A DNA stretch of 64,000 nt from Litoditis marina (GCA_964036275.1 CAXIWQ010000266.1:173052-237051), one strand, 5' to 3'; counted from the stretch's first letter, positions 22,267-34,835 are shown. Numbers and translations are program-made. The notes: generated by a model from the letters alone, not told the origin.

Positions 22267-23839
22267 CTGAAATAAAAATAGTTTGGAAAAACAAAAGTCG
22301 CACGTTATTTCCGATGAAAGGGCTCTCACGGTAACCAACCAACATTGTTGTATATTTTCAAAACTGTTTTGAGACTGGTTCGGTTCAATTACTAAGATCA
22401 GTTGACTATGATTAACTGATAAAAATATTAAAATGATTTAAGTGAACTCAAGGCGAATTCAGTATGACGCCAGCGTTACCAGTAGTCAGAAATAATGGTA
22501 TGTTTCTTGCCAACCGACGTTTTTCAATAAACAGTATCACACTCAAATACGGGTTATCCATTCAGATTATAGCATTAAGAAGTTCGTTTGTTGAGTTGTG
22601 TCTCAAAGAAAGAGCGCTGAAAGAGCTACGAGCTACGAGAGCTCGCACGTATGAAACATCTGAATTTCAAATAGATACCGTAACACTCGACGTGAAAATG
22701 AAAACATATATAATCGATAATACCTACCTGGGAAGTGTTCCAATTATCGATCTTCTATCCGGATCAATAGAAAGTTGTGTTGGAATGGGCATAAATGGTG
22801 ATGCGATGAAGGGTCTGAAAGAATCACAATTATATGAACAATTTCTAAAATGATTTGAAACTTTCGTTGAAGCGTTTGATCTTCAAACACGTTGAACGTG
22901 GAATATTGACCGCCAACGTGTATGGTTTGAGAAGACTATTGTTGACCTCATCAAACGTAACTAAATTTCGTAAAAAGAACAGAGTTACTTCGGTGATTTT
23001 TACTGCCACATTTTACACGCACATTTGTTCACTTTTTGTCTCTGAGCGCGAAAAAAAACTATATATGTTTGTGAAACCGATATCAACCCTCAACTTTGGA
23101 TTCGACACATGTTTGTTACATTTGAGCCACGACCTTTCAACAGTGACTTCAGCATCATGGACACGTCTTGAACCTGTCTCACACGTTGTCACGTGCTCAT
23201 ATCTCACCTTTCCTTCGCATCAAAACTGGATTTTCGCGATAAATTTTCGTTCTTTTCTTTAAAGGGATCTGACATCGCTGCCCGATCAATAATAATAAAT
23301 ACTTCCGACATTGAACCATAAGTTGTTGTTCAAGTTAGCACATGGAATCTACAAACATAGTTTTGGTTTCAGAGAAAGAGATGATAGATATTGAGAGAAG
23401 AACATAGATATTGAGAGAATAACATAGAAATGAGAGAAAAATTCAAGACATGAAAAGGATTATGCCGAAAACAATTTATAACAAGAGATAATAGCTCAAG
23501 CTTGAGAGAAGAGGAAGCAATTGTAACATAGATATAGATAATAGATAATGAGAGAATAACAGAGAAAGGAGAGAGAACACACAAGAAAATGTATACGAAA
23601 GTATGCTGCGAATAGTTTCTGCCGTGTGGTGTTTACCAAAGCCCTGACTACTATTATCATACTGGTTCATGTAAGCGTGCTGAGAATAATTATTGAAATT
23701 AAACCCTCACGCAAACTAGTAATCTACGCATGGATAAATATTAAAAATCCTATACATTATTTCCCAATCTCCTAGTCGAACGATTTTGGGAACAAGCGAG
23801 TGACGTTTGTCCAGAGTGGTCGAAATCGATAGAATCACC
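22267..23839. other. Unassigned stretch between transporter and palindrome
   Basis: Should contain, or lead to, the missing first exon of the transporter. Two consecutive plus-strand open frames are present (22464-22853, 129 codons; 22855-23262, 135 codons). Neither shows a family I recognise, and neither has a clear splice or promoter context. GA-rich tracts occur at 23370-23580. I do not call a gene here. Confidence 0.4.
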
Positions 23840-24535
23840 AACAATGGTTTAGCTGTTTGTGTCTGAGAAAGACTTGGAGATGAGAGATAGATAGAGAGTT
23901 TGAGAAATAGAGAGAGGTAAGGAGGTGAGACGGAAACATAAGTTATTCTAGCTCTTCGGATTCCAGTGGACCAGTTGTCAATAAGAGGTATACTGTAGCT
24001 TCTTAGACGTCGCTAGGCATGCGTCCTGCTGTAAATATTGTAACTTTGTGAATTTACTCGAGCAAAATGGAAATCATATGCTCAACCTGCCTATGGTATG
24101 GGTTAGGAATTCGCATGCCGCTTGGTAAAGCATGAAGGTAACTCTCGATTCTTTCTCTCTCTCTTTTGCTTTCACCATACGCCTATCTGCTCTAACCTAT
24201 GTATTATTCCCATTTCGAATGAGAACGGACAGGAATTATCAATATTGCTCTATTTTGTGAGCCCAAGCAGCCGATTAAGCTATTTTGGCAAAATGTAGTA
24301 ACCGAATCTTGATTGAAAGTGAGACTGTTTTATTATTTTCTGATCTGCTAATCAGGTAAGTTTGGCTGGTTTGACCCACAGCCGAACTGAATATCAGAGC
24401 AAGTCTAAGATTAGTCTGCAAACGCTATTAGAGTTGTTTGCTATACTAGCTTACTCGGCTGTTTGAGCTCACGAAAATTGGGCACATGATTGTTAAATTT
24501 ATTCCCGACTACAAATGAAAGTCGATAATTTTCAG

Positions 24536-25602
24536 ACCACTAGCGAATCGAAAACAGTCGTTGCGGAAGCCAGAAATCATCATCGACGAAATTTCGCCAA
24601 ACCGAATTTCCATTTCGGCAAGAGGAAACACTACGTTTGGGTACGCAACATACTAGAAAAATGGTTTTACGTAATACGAGCACACATGCACTTTGCCGTA
24701 CGAAAAAACAAAGTAATTCAGTAGAGATTCTCTTTTTACGGTACTTTATGAAAGTTGCTGTTTATTGACAATAACTGGCTTGAAACACAAACACACATTA
24801 TTCGTTCGACTACAAACTCCAATCTTCTAATCAAAAATAGAGTACAAACTACAATCTCTCTATCAACAATATACAATAATCACCCAATCGATAATCTTCT
24901 CTTCCAGGCGTTCCTCTGATGACGTACCCAGCATTCGCCGATCGTCTTCAGAAATCATCGGCGGAATCGCACTTCCACCCCAGAGTGGAAACGACAGACG
25001 CAGGTAGAGGTTGTGTTTTTGTGGGGCGAGCGGCCAGCTCGTCCGCGTATCTTTGATCTACACACTCTCTCATCTGTTGGCAGATAATCAACGACCGCTC
25101 GCCCCGCATCGCTCAATCAGTCGAACCCATTGCTGTCTTTCTCGGAGAAATGGCGACTATATAGTTCATTTCATTCGCACTGAACCAGCTTGGCATGGTT
25201 CTAGGGTCCAGGGGTTTCGGAAGAAATATCTTCTATTGTCATGTTGTAATGAAAACGGAAAAACCGCTAACATAGATTGAGAATTGTTAAACTTCCGAAA
25301 GAACCGAAAACGAATACACAGAAAGAACTTAAAATATAGTATGACTACCAGTATAAAGTAAAAAGACACGCAGATGACCTCAAGCAGTCTACGCCTTTCG
25401 AAACGTGGGGCAATGTCTGAGTAATGGCAACGTGACCTGTGAACACATTCAAATCCCTCAGTATCAAACTACAAACTACAAGTTTCATATTTCCAGAGGT
25501 TCCGGTATGTCGAACAGTTCGGCTTCGCTGCAGATCCACGAGACACGAATGACGTTTGAGGCTATGGTTCACGACCAGGTGGATGTTGAGATTTTTGTAT
25601 GA
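24536..25602 (+). CDS. Predicted 3' exons of unknown gene, left-arm copy
   Basis: Three exons with matching phases: 24536-24663, 24908-25003 and 25497-25602 (stop TGA), about 109 residues, 5' partial. The product is hydrophilic and basic: NHHRRNFAKPNFHFGKRKHY, then Ser/Arg-rich (SIRRSSSEI, NDRRRGSGMSNSS) and ending VDVEIFV. This looks like a cytoplasmic tail with phosphorylation-type RRSS sites, but no family is recognised. The donor at 24663 (TG/GTTTTA) is weak. An identical copy is at 37682-38748 on the minus strand. 5' exons would lie toward or beyond the palindrome edge at 23840. A non-coding explanation remains possible. Confidence 0.35.
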
Positions 25603-27213
25603 TCTGCTGATTTCATCGATTTCACGTAATTACTAATCGATACGTAGACGTAGACGTGCTCGTGCAGGAATGTTTGTGTTTTGTATGCTAAAATACGTGG
25701 TTTATTGTTTTTCTCTGTAAATTGTGTTCATCGAATGCTGTTTAAATCAACGTGATATATGTTTTATGGCCAGTTGCATGGGTTGTTTTTAAACTAAGAA
25801 TATACTTGTCTAATTTAAATATGTCTGGAAACGATAGTGATAAAATCAACTGATGCATCTGCCCTTTGTTAAATCTGATTTTTGATCTCTGACCTTCAGT
25901 GGACTCCGATGTTCCAGTTATCACGTGAGTAAACCGTAGATTCTATTCGCTTAGGAAGTTGCTCCTATAGAGTTCAACAAAGCTAATAACTCATGAGATC
26001 TTCTCATTAACCCCATCTCACCAACTTCTGGTTAGAACTTACTGACTAAAATGGTACACTAGAATGGATGAGTAATGATTACAAATCTTTTTTAGTAAGG
26101 GGTAATAAAAACGAAATCAACTTTTCCTGAGATCAGAGAAACAGCGCACGCGACCACAATTATTTTGCGTACATTCTGATTACTCTATTCGAGCAACTTC
26201 TTCGTTTGTCTCATTCTTCTACGATCCTGCACTGCTCATTTAGAATGTTGTACACGTGTCTCATATGTATCGATCGATTGAATCAGCATGGCTTGCGCTC
26301 GTTAGAGGTCCGATGATGTAGAAGTTAGGGAACGTGGAATAGAAAACAATAGTGGTGTCGATTTGGCAATTAGAATGATACTTATCCGTGATCGAACATA
26401 ATGTTTTAGACGTCAATACGACAAATATCTTTTTAAAGGGGGCCATAATATAGTGAAAGTGCAGGTCCCGCACCTGAATACAGTGAGACGCACGATGTGC
26501 AGAAATTTACCCAATCTTGGTCAGAGCTTCAACCGAAAAGCCACGGGATCAAACTACGAACACAACTATTTCGCGAGTTTCAGTTGATTTCAGCAGGGCA
26601 TAGTTCAGTTTGTCTCCTAACCTATTCACTGCCAACTGTCTTTTCTGCCCCGCTCTGACGTGAAATGCAACCCTAGATCGGCATGTACTTATGACGTCAC
26701 AATAAAAACCACAACTCGTGAACTTTTAGCCACCTTCTCGCGCCGCGCTGCTGACGATCTCCACACAGAGTTTCTCCTCTAAGAGAATACCCAAGCCAGC
26801 TTATCTTTGACTCTTGATCTTTGATCTCACTCTGATCTTTGTTTTACTGCCGTAATTATGCTATCAGTGTCTCAGTGATCTCGAATCAACCAAATAATGG
26901 ATCTCCCAATTCATAGAAAATCGGGTATCTGAGATTTGCAACTTGACTTTTAATTATTGTGTGTGTTTTGAATTTTTGTATCAGCGATTTTACATACATG
27001 TTTCATATTGAACGAATAATATATTGTGTGTGATTTCCAATATTCAGTAAACCGTTTCTGAACAGGACCCGGCCAATTTTGTTTCGAAATGAAGCACAAT
27101 ACACATTAATACTGGTCAGGAAATGTGTATTCATTTGCATTCAGGAGAAAAAAAAGAAGTAAAAATTCCTCCACTTTGATGGTTAGAAGTATAGCTGACA
27201 TCATACCTGAGGT

Positions 27214-27375
27214 CGTATTCTAGAAGATCCCGGCCCCTTCATCCCATCCTGCGTCTCTCGCTCTGCCTCACTATTTCTCGTCTCTAACATCCCGGTGGGA
27301 TGTGAGCGCAAAGAAATAGCGTCTATTTGAGGAGACGCAGGATGGGATGAAGGGGCCGGGATCTTCTAGCATACG
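27214..27375. repeat. CTAGAAGATCCCGG foldback MITE, left-arm copy
   Basis: Terminal inverted repeats CGTATTCTAGAAGATCCCGG and CCGGGATCTTCTAGCATACG enclose inner arms CATCCTGCGTCTC and GAGACGCAGGATG. It is mirrored at 35909-36070. Related copies: 56326-56487 (good), 43094-43218, 59941-60023 and 63513-63603 (degenerate). Confidence 0.85.
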
Positions 27376-28448
27376 TACTCTGTTGAGACTCATACAGTAC
27401 GCATTCCAAGTTTCCAAGATGACGGGTTTTCAATGCATATCTCACGTTTCTCGTAAATATTTTCGAAAATCACTTCAATAGGAAATCAGTATCGAAGGCG
27501 AATATTCATAAGAATTTTCGATAACGTTTACGTGATATATACGAACGAAAGTGTCGTATTCCTACTGTGGAAGTCTCAGTGGGAATTACTCGAATAAAAT
27601 AATCTTTTTGAACTTTAGGCAAGTGCAAGGTAACAACAAATGTATAAAAACAAGTTTATCAGAATATTTCAAACAAATATTGAATCAACATAATTTTGTG
27701 AGAGAGAAACCCTGAGATCTCACATAAGCTCAGTCAATAAACCACTGTATATTTATGCTATTATTATGTGTACGAACGATCAAAACTCCCAACCGAACTG
27801 GCATTCAATTTTTGTAGATACACCATAATTACCAAACATGAAGGTTCTTGAAAATTTTGACGAAAAAGAGTTCCTTGCTCGGAATAGCAAGATAGTGTTA
27901 CATGTAAACGAGAGTTCACAGAAATACAACACGTTGAATTTAGGTAGCGATATTTTAAAGAGTAAATCGGATACACGCAAACTCACAAACTCCATTCAAT
28001 ACTATTATTTCGCTGAACAACAAAAGAAAATGTGGACTCAGATTGGTAGAAACATATTGGATGTCTAGGTTTTTTAGAAAGCTAAAACAACGTCAGAAAA
28101 GTAAACAAAACAGTGACTCAGGCTGATTATGTCATTATGTGGTTAGATGTGGGGACGAAGAACAAATTCGGGCGCGTACATAGCCCACAAAGTTTTCCAG
28201 GCTTTTTACCGTCTAAGTTCAATCAAATTCATTTGAACAGTTGTGAGAGTGGCATTTGTTCACTGTGCTTGACCAAAGTGGAAATTCGACAACTGAAATC
28301 CTATAATTGTCTGAAAATTCACAGAGTGCCACTTCTACAACTTTTTGATTGGATATGTATGATATCTACGATAACCTCAAAAAACCGGGAAACCGCTTGG
28401 TTAGAACAAGAAAATCGAACCAGAAACAAGGAATAGGTTGATTGTTAG

Positions 28449-28834
28449 TTAAAATAAGGTCAACATAACCAAGAAACCGGTGGATATGGCCAATTCCGGG
28501 AAAGTTCCTCCATTATTCTGTTGAAGTTCCGTCATCTTTGTCTGGCCATCCACAGCGTCTCGCGACATTTTGTCGTAGGAGTCCTTGAAATTCACTTTTC
28601 AGATAAACCAAACAACCAAATAATAAGATAACATATTTATATGGAATGTTGGAGATGATAACTTCACCACGCCAACTAATTCGGAACGTGTATTATTCTG
28701 ATCGCTATACTGATCGCTACCTGAAAGACAAAGTATCTCCCCAACATTCAATTTTTACGTTTGTTCTCTGTTTTTGGAAAACCTCTTCTTGAACCAGCTC
28801 GATTTTTCGGAGTTGAATTACAAGAACTGGCCAT
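28449..28834 (-). CDS. Alternative small gene with TATA box, left-arm copy
   Basis: Exons 28834-28759, 28720-28668 and 28583-28449 give 87 residues, starting MASSCNSTPKNRAGSRRG and ending with the same hydrophobic tail ELAISTGFLVMLTLF. TATAAAAA on the minus strand lies at 28865-28872 with an ATTGG (reverse CCAAT) just upstream. It may be a separate promoter for the same terminal exon as the 30294-start model. Low confidence because the protein is short and unrecognised. Confidence 0.3.
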
Positions 28835-30294
28835 GTTCGGTCTTACTTAGAGCGATCTAGAGCGTTTTTATAATGTGCGCCTTTGAGAATAACCCAATCA
28901 GCGGTCTGATAATTCTTGTGCTTTGATCACGGGCGCGCATTCAAGCACAACGGAACTTTTCAAACGACAAGTGATATTCGGCTCGACTAGTTTTTTAAAC
29001 AGTAAATCACCAAATTGTTTTTAAATAGGTTCTTCAAAATATTATAGAATGTGGAGGTTTCAAGTTCCATTTCCTACTGCCAAATTGATTTGGTTGCAGG
29101 TGTGTGAGTTGTAGTTGTAGGTGGCTCTCAGTACGTTTTAGACAAAAGTACTGATTTTCGGACCAAATTACGTATATCATTTGGCAATTTTTCTCAATTC
29201 TCACCTCCAACATTTTTCGACATCCAACATTTTCTACCATTACAACCAATTCGTTTTCTCCATTCTTTTTTTTTCCAAAACTCACTTCTAACATTTTCCC
29301 TATTCGCTGCAGTTTTTCCTTAGTTTCTGTATCGGATTCGAGCGCCTTTTCCACGTTTTCCGTCACATTCCGCGTCAAAATCGGCACCCAAGCCACGCGG
29401 GGTCTTTCCTCTGAAAATACATACTTTAGAATAGAATGAAATAACACAATCAGTTGATTGAGTTAATGAAAAGAAAGGATCCTTTTAAAAATCGCCGCAT
29501 CTTCGTTTGCAAACGCCACAAACCCGAGTAAAAATTCGAGTTAGGAACGATTCTAATTCGGTAATAACCTCATAAACATGAACTTTTTAAAATCAAATTC
29601 TATCCAAGCGGGTATGACCCCGTTCTTGCACAGGCGTCTGTCAATATTGTTTGACATTGCTGGCCGATGTAATTTGTTGCCAAAATGAGTCTCGACACGA
29701 ATTTCCTGCAGAAAAAGTGAAAGGGCGCTGATTGGAGAACCAGATGAATTTTGGCTCCAAGTATCGCCGGCAAACTAAGAGTTTTCGTAATGTAGTGAAA
29801 GTGATTTGACATTGTTATAGGTTGGTCTGGGAATACACCATAAATCACAAACTCGACCACAAAGCAACGAGATAAAACTACAAACACAGCGAGATAGAGC
29901 AAAGTACACCGTATAAAGCCTGCTTCGAAGGGACGGAACCCTATAGTGAAGATACAGTTGGAGTGACAACACCCTTTGATCGAACTCAATTATGGCTCAG
30001 AGCACACGTTTCAATCGGCTAATATTTACATAATTGCACGTTTAGTAGCAATCTCAGTAAGACCGAATATAAATGCAGAACTTTGTGCAAATTTTGCCTT
30101 TCTTATCTTAGCGCCACAGTTTGAGCAACCTGATGACAATTTCTGCAATGTACGTTAGTTACGAGATGAAAAGTGGAATGAATGAATATCAGCATTTTCA
30201 TATACTCACCATTTTCGATGAAATTCTCCTCACTTCCTTGGCATTTCGTGGACACGAATAAGCAGATTAGGACGAGAATAAGACGGAGAAACAT
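28449..30294 (-). CDS. Predicted small secreted/anchored protein, left-arm copy
   Basis: The mirror of the right-arm gene at 32991-34835. Exons are 30294-30210, 29410-29286 and 28583-28449 (stop TAA). The model gives 114 residues: a signal peptide (MFLRLILVLICLFVSTKC), a charged middle exon (WVPILTRNVTENVEKALE) with an N-V-T glycosylation sequon, and a C-terminal hydrophobic end ELAISTGFLVMLTLF, as in GPI-signal or tail-anchored proteins. Splice phases agree. No family recognised. The third exon is shared with an alternative model beginning at 28834. Confidence 0.35.
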
Positions 30295-31030
30295 AGGTGA
30301 ATTGAGCACTGAAATAGGAACATTACATGATATCAGGATGTGAACAGGACTAAAGAGAATATAATATCAATAATAATATAATAATGATAATGTAATAATG
30401 AAGTAGTAGAAAATAATGAAATGGGTAATATGCATATAATTATAACAGACGTCATGTAGAGAACAACAAAATGAAGATGAGAGTGTGAAACCAAAAAAAA
30501 TCAGCGTTTTTTTCGGAAGTTTGATCTTGGAGGAGTTCTGAAAAGAAGTTGAGGTTGAACTATATATGGATGACTATTTTTTGTTCCACTCGGAAATATT
30601 GAAGGAACTTCGAAAAATAAAGCACCACAACTGAAATGGAAATAAAGGAGATTAATTTAAGATACAATGCTTGCAGTAGAATCATTTTTAGAACAAGGAT
30701 GTTAACAAATAATAAAATCAGGAAAGCTTGTTCTAAAACTTCTACCCTTGTAATTGTAACTAAGCATGTGATTGTTGAAATGCAAAATGAGAATATAAAT
30801 GTCTAACATGTTAATAAAAATGTTGGCAGACCTTCGTTTGTGCTCGAGAAAAACAAAAATCTGTCAGCTGTTGTAAGATTTCGGAATTTATTGCGTCTGT
30901 CTCTTGCTATGCTGTTAAATAACCAAAGAATTGAAAGAAACGTGAAAAATAGAAATGTCCGAACTATGTTTGTTAATTGAGTTTCGAGTTATTATCCAGA
31001 ACCCTAGTCTAGAGACCAGAATTCTAAGAT

Positions 31031-31202
31031 CTGGCACCGCAGCAAAGTATTGCAAATGAACTCAACCGGAACACATTTTGGCCACATAGTTGCCAACTTT
31101 CCATGTATAAGCATAGTGAAGATGACACCAAACTGGGTCAGGTGGTCACGAGATAGTTCACCTCAAAGGTGACCTTTTCATGAGACTTTGCTACGGTGCC
31201 AG
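31031..31202. repeat. CTGGCACCGTAGCAAAGTC foldback MITE
   Basis: Terminal inverted repeats CTGGCACCGCAGCAAAGT and ACTTTGCTACGGTGCCAG. It is mirrored at 32083-32254. Independent copies are at 39583-39775 and 56017-56203, each about 170-190 bp, with the shared internal segment CACATAGTTGCCAACTT. Confidence 0.85.
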
Positions 31203-31461
31203 AAACGCTACTTATAGGGTTCATTCTTCCCACAACCCGCACGAGTGTTTCTCTCTCCCGCCGAGTTTGTAGTTTGATCCCGAGTTCGTAAGTTATGACG
31301 TGTAATCAAACTACAACTGATACTTGGTCACTCTCTCTACATAAAAAGGAGAACTGATCGAGGTTTCTTTTTATTAGAACTTCTATTTACTCAGTTTGAC
31401 GCAATCTCTACGTTTCGTTTGTTTTAGCACTCTTTGTTTACTTTTTACTAGAATTAGACGT

Positions 31462-31580
31462 ATTTCGGACGCAAGTAGACAAATGTATTTGTTCAGTCTG
31501 AAGTTAGAGAGAAGATTTGGGAAATGTGATATGGGAATACCCAGGCATGTAATGAGAGAAAAGCGACAACGGAGAAGTAA

Positions 31581-31663
<83 letters not shown>

Positions 31664-31823
31664 ACGGGAGAAAGACGGGAGAGAAAGACGGGAGAGAAAG
31701 ACGGGAGAGAAGAGATAGGATAGGAGGATATAGGAAAAAACTAGAGAAACATACGAAGAGAGAGAGAGAGAAAGTGAGCGAAAGAGAGAGACACGAAAAA
31801 GGGACAGAGAGAGAGAGAGAGAG
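31462..31823. other. Palindrome spacer with GA microsatellite
   Basis: The 362-bp asymmetric centre of the inverted repeat. It starts ATTTCGGACGCAAGTAGAC and continues into a long (GA)n tract (about 31581-31660) and GA-rich imperfect repeats (AAGACGGGAGAG units). The overlapping open frames across it on both strands are low-complexity artefacts. Confidence 0.9.
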
Positions 31824-32990
31824 ACGTCTAATTCTAGTAAAAAGTAAACAAAGAGTGCTAAAACAAACGAAACGTAGAGATTGCGTCAAACTGAGTAAAT
31901 AGAAGTTCTAATAAAAAGAAACCTCGATCAGTTCTCCTTTTTATGTAGAGAGAGTGACCAAGTATCAGTTGTAGTTTGATTACACGTCATAACTTACGAA
32001 CTCGGGATCAAACTACAAACTCGGCGGGAGAGAGAAACACTCGTGCGGGTTGTGGGAAGAATGAACCCTATAAGTAGCGTTTCTGGCACCGTAGCAAAGT
32101 CTCATGAAAAGGTCACCTTTGAGGTGAACTATCTCGTGACCACCTGACCCAGTTTGGTGTCATCTTCACTATGCTTATACATGGAAAGTTGGCAACTATG
32201 TGGCCAAAATGTGTTCCGGTTGAGTTCATTTGCAATACTTTGCTGCGGTGCCAGATCTTAGAATTCTGGTCTCTAGACTAGGGTTCTGGATAATAACTCG
32301 AAACTCAATTAACAAACATAGTTCGGACATTTCTATTTTTCACGTTTCTTTCAATTCTTTGGTTATTTAACAGCATAGCAAGAGACAGACGCAATAAATT
32401 CCGAAATCTTACAACAGCTGACAGATTTTTGTTTTTCTCGAGCACAAACGAAGGTCTGCCAACATTTTTATTAACATGTTAGACATTTATATTCTCATTT
32501 TGCATTTCAACAATCACATGCTTAGTTACAATTACAAGGGTAGAAGTTTTAGAACAAGCTTTCCTGATTTTATTATTTGTTAACATCCTTGTTCTAAAAA
32601 TGATTCTACTGCAAGCATTGTATCTTAAATTAATCTCCTTTATTTCCATTTCAGTTGTGGTGCTTTATTTTTCGAAGTTCCTTCAATATTTCCGAGTGGA
32701 ACAAAAAATAGTCATCCATATATAGTTCAACCTCAACTTCTTTTCAGAACTCCTCCAAGATCAAACTTCCGAAAAAAACGCTGATTTTTTTTGGTTTCAC
32801 ACTCTCATCTTCATTTTGTTGTTCTCTACATGACGTCTGTTATAATTATATGCATATTACCCATTTCATTATTTTCTACTACTTCATTATTACATTATCA
32901 TTATTATATTATTATTGATATTATATTCTCTTTAGTCCTGTTCACATCCTGATATCATGTAATGTTCCTATTTCAGTGCTCAATTCACCT

Positions 32991-34835
32991 ATGTTTCTCC
33001 GTCTTATTCTCGTCCTAATCTGCTTATTCGTGTCCACGAAATGCCAAGGAAGTGAGGAGAATTTCATCGAAAATGGTGAGTATATGAAAATGCTGATATT
33101 CATTCATTCCACTTTTCATCTCGTAACTAACGTACATTGCAGAAATTGTCATCAGGTTGCTCAAACTGTGGCGCTAAAATAAGAAAGGCAAAATTTGCAC
33201 AAAGTTCTGCATTTATATTCGGTCTTACTGAGATTGCTACTAAACGTGCAATTATGTAAATATTAGCCGATTGAAACGTGTGCTCTGAGCCATAATTGAG
33301 TTCGATCAAAGGGTGTTGTCACTCCAACTGTATCTTCACTATAGGGTTCCGTCCCTTCGAAGCAGGCTTTATACGGTGTACTTTGCTCTATCTCGCTGTG
33401 TTTGTAGTTTTATCTCGTTGCTTTGTGGTCGAGTTTGTGATTTATGGTGTATTCCCAGACCAACCTATAACAATGTCCAATCACTTTCACTACATTACGA
33501 AAACTCTTAGTTTGCCGGCGATACTTGGAGCCAAAATTCATCTGGTTCTCCAATCAGCGCCCTTTCACTTTTTCTGCAGGAAATTCGTGTCGAGACTCAT
33601 TTTGGCAACAAATTACATCGGCCAGCAATGTCAAACAATATTGACAGACGCCTGTGCAAGAACGGGGTCATACCCGCTTGGATAGAATTTGATTTTAAAA
33701 AGTTCATGTTTATGAGGTTATTACCGAATTAGAATCGTTCCTAACTCGAATTTTTACTCGGGTTTGTGGCGTTTGCAAACGAAGATGCGGCGATTTTTAA
33801 AAGGATCCTTTCTTTTCATTAACTCAATCAACTGATTGTGTTATTTCATTCTATTCTAAAGTATGTATTTTCAGAGGAAAGACCCCGCGTGGCTTGGGTG
33901 CCGATTTTGACGCGGAATGTGACGGAAAACGTGGAAAAGGCGCTCGAATCCGATACAGAAACTAAGGAAAAACTGCAGCGAATAGGGAAAATGTTAGAAG
34001 TGAGTTTTGGAAAAAAAAGAATGGAGAAAACGAATTGGTTGTAATGGTAGAAAATGTTGGATGTCGAAAAATGTTGGAGGTGAGAATTGAGAAAAATTGC
34101 CAAATGATATACGTAATTTGGTCCGAAAATCAGTACTTTTGTCTAAAACGTACTGAGAGCCACCTACAACTACAACTCACACACCTGCAACCAAATCAAT
34201 TTGGCAGTAGGAAATGGAACTTGAAACCTCCACATTCTATAATATTTTGAAGAACCTATTTAAAAACAATTTGGTGATTTACTGTTTAAAAAACTAGTCG
34301 AGCCGAATATCACTTGTCGTTTGAAAAGTTCCGTTGTGCTTGAATGCGCGCCCGTGATCAAAGCACAAGAATTATCAGACCGCTGATTGGGTTATTCTCA
34401 AAGGCGCACATTATAAAAACGCTCTAGATCGCTCTAAGTAAGACCGAACATGGCCAGTTCTTGTAATTCAACTCCGAAAAATCGAGCTGGTTCAAGAAGA
34501 GGTTTTCCAAAAACAGAGAACAAACGTAAAAATTGAATGTTGGGGAGATACTTTGTCTTTCAGGTAGCGATCAGTATAGCGATCAGAATAATACACGTTC
34601 CGAATTAGTTGGCGTGGTGAAGTTATCATCTCCAACATTCCATATAAATATGTTATCTTATTATTTGGTTGTTTGGTTTATCTGAAAAGTGAATTTCAAG
34701 GACTCCTACGACAAAATGTCGCGAGACGCTGTGGATGGCCAGACAAAGATGACGGAACTTCAACAGAATAATGGAGGAACTTTCCCGGAATTGGCCATAT
34801 CCACCGGTTTCTTGGTTATGTTGACCTTATTTTAA
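32991..34835 (+). CDS. Predicted small secreted/anchored protein, right-arm copy
   Basis: Exons 32991-33075, 33875-33999 and 34701-34835 (stop TAA) join in frame to 114 residues. Residues 1-18 (MFLRLILVLICLFVSTKC) are a strong signal peptide. The second exon encodes a charged, probably helical segment with one N-V-T sequon; the third encodes TKMTELQQNNGGTFPE and a 15-residue hydrophobic terminus. A splice acceptor (TTCAG, 32972-32976) just 5' of the ATG suggests a 5' UTR exon. It is the mirror image of the left-arm copy, so the two are transcribed away from the centre. No family recognised, and the join from exon 2 to exon 3 is inferred from phase alone. Confidence 0.35.
34385..34419 (+). promoter_or_regulatory. 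TATA box and inverted CCAAT box (right arm)
   Basis: GATTGG (reverse CCAAT) at 34385-34390 and TATAAAAA at 34412-34419 stand 31-38 bp upstream of the ATG at 34450. The same arrangement occurs on the minus strand of the left arm (28865-28872). Promoter-like spacing; function not shown. Confidence 0.4.
34450..34835 (+). CDS. Alternative small gene with TATA box, right-arm copy
   Basis: Exons 34450-34525, 34564-34616 and 34701-34835 join in frame to 87 residues: a basic N-terminus (NSTPKNRAGSRRGFPKTENK), a polar Ser/Asn/Gln segment (SDQYSDQNNTRSELVGV), and the hydrophobic C-terminus ELAISTGFLVMLTLF shared with the 32991-start model. It has no signal peptide, so it would be a tail-anchored protein if real. 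The donor of the second exon could also be three bases earlier. Confidence 0.3.

Larger units (their letters stand above)
23840..31461. repeat. Left arm of giant palindrome (7622 bp)
   Basis: The reverse complement of this arm is 31824-39444. Paired positions sum to 63285 near the centre and 63284 further out; one homopolymer (9 T at about 29269-29277 versus 8 A at 34011-34018) accounts for the change. Substitutions seen include 29806/33479, 30108/33177 and 27853/35432. The outer edge is AACAATGGTTTAGCTG and the inner edge AGAATTAGACGT. Estimated identity exceeds 99.9 per cent by eye. Confidence 0.95.

Noticed and set aside
26691..26698. CRE-like TGACGTCA site (mirrored near 36586)
   Set aside because: Perfect consensus octamer, but no gene start nearby was supported; an 8-mer is expected by chance about once per window.
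28113..28436. 107-codon ORF in both arms
   Set aside because: No recognisable domain and no clear splice or promoter context; presence in both arms is not independent evidence.
29600..29989. 129-codon ORF in the left arm (also at 33296-33685)
   Set aside because: Overlaps a TTTGTAGTTT repeat motif and the intron of the small secreted gene model; no domain; counted twice only because of the palindrome.
31383..31902. Long overlapping ORFs on both strands at the palindrome centre (168 codons each)
   Set aside because: They are created by the GA/CT tract plus the palindrome arms (identical N- and C-terminal ends on both strands); low complexity, not genes.
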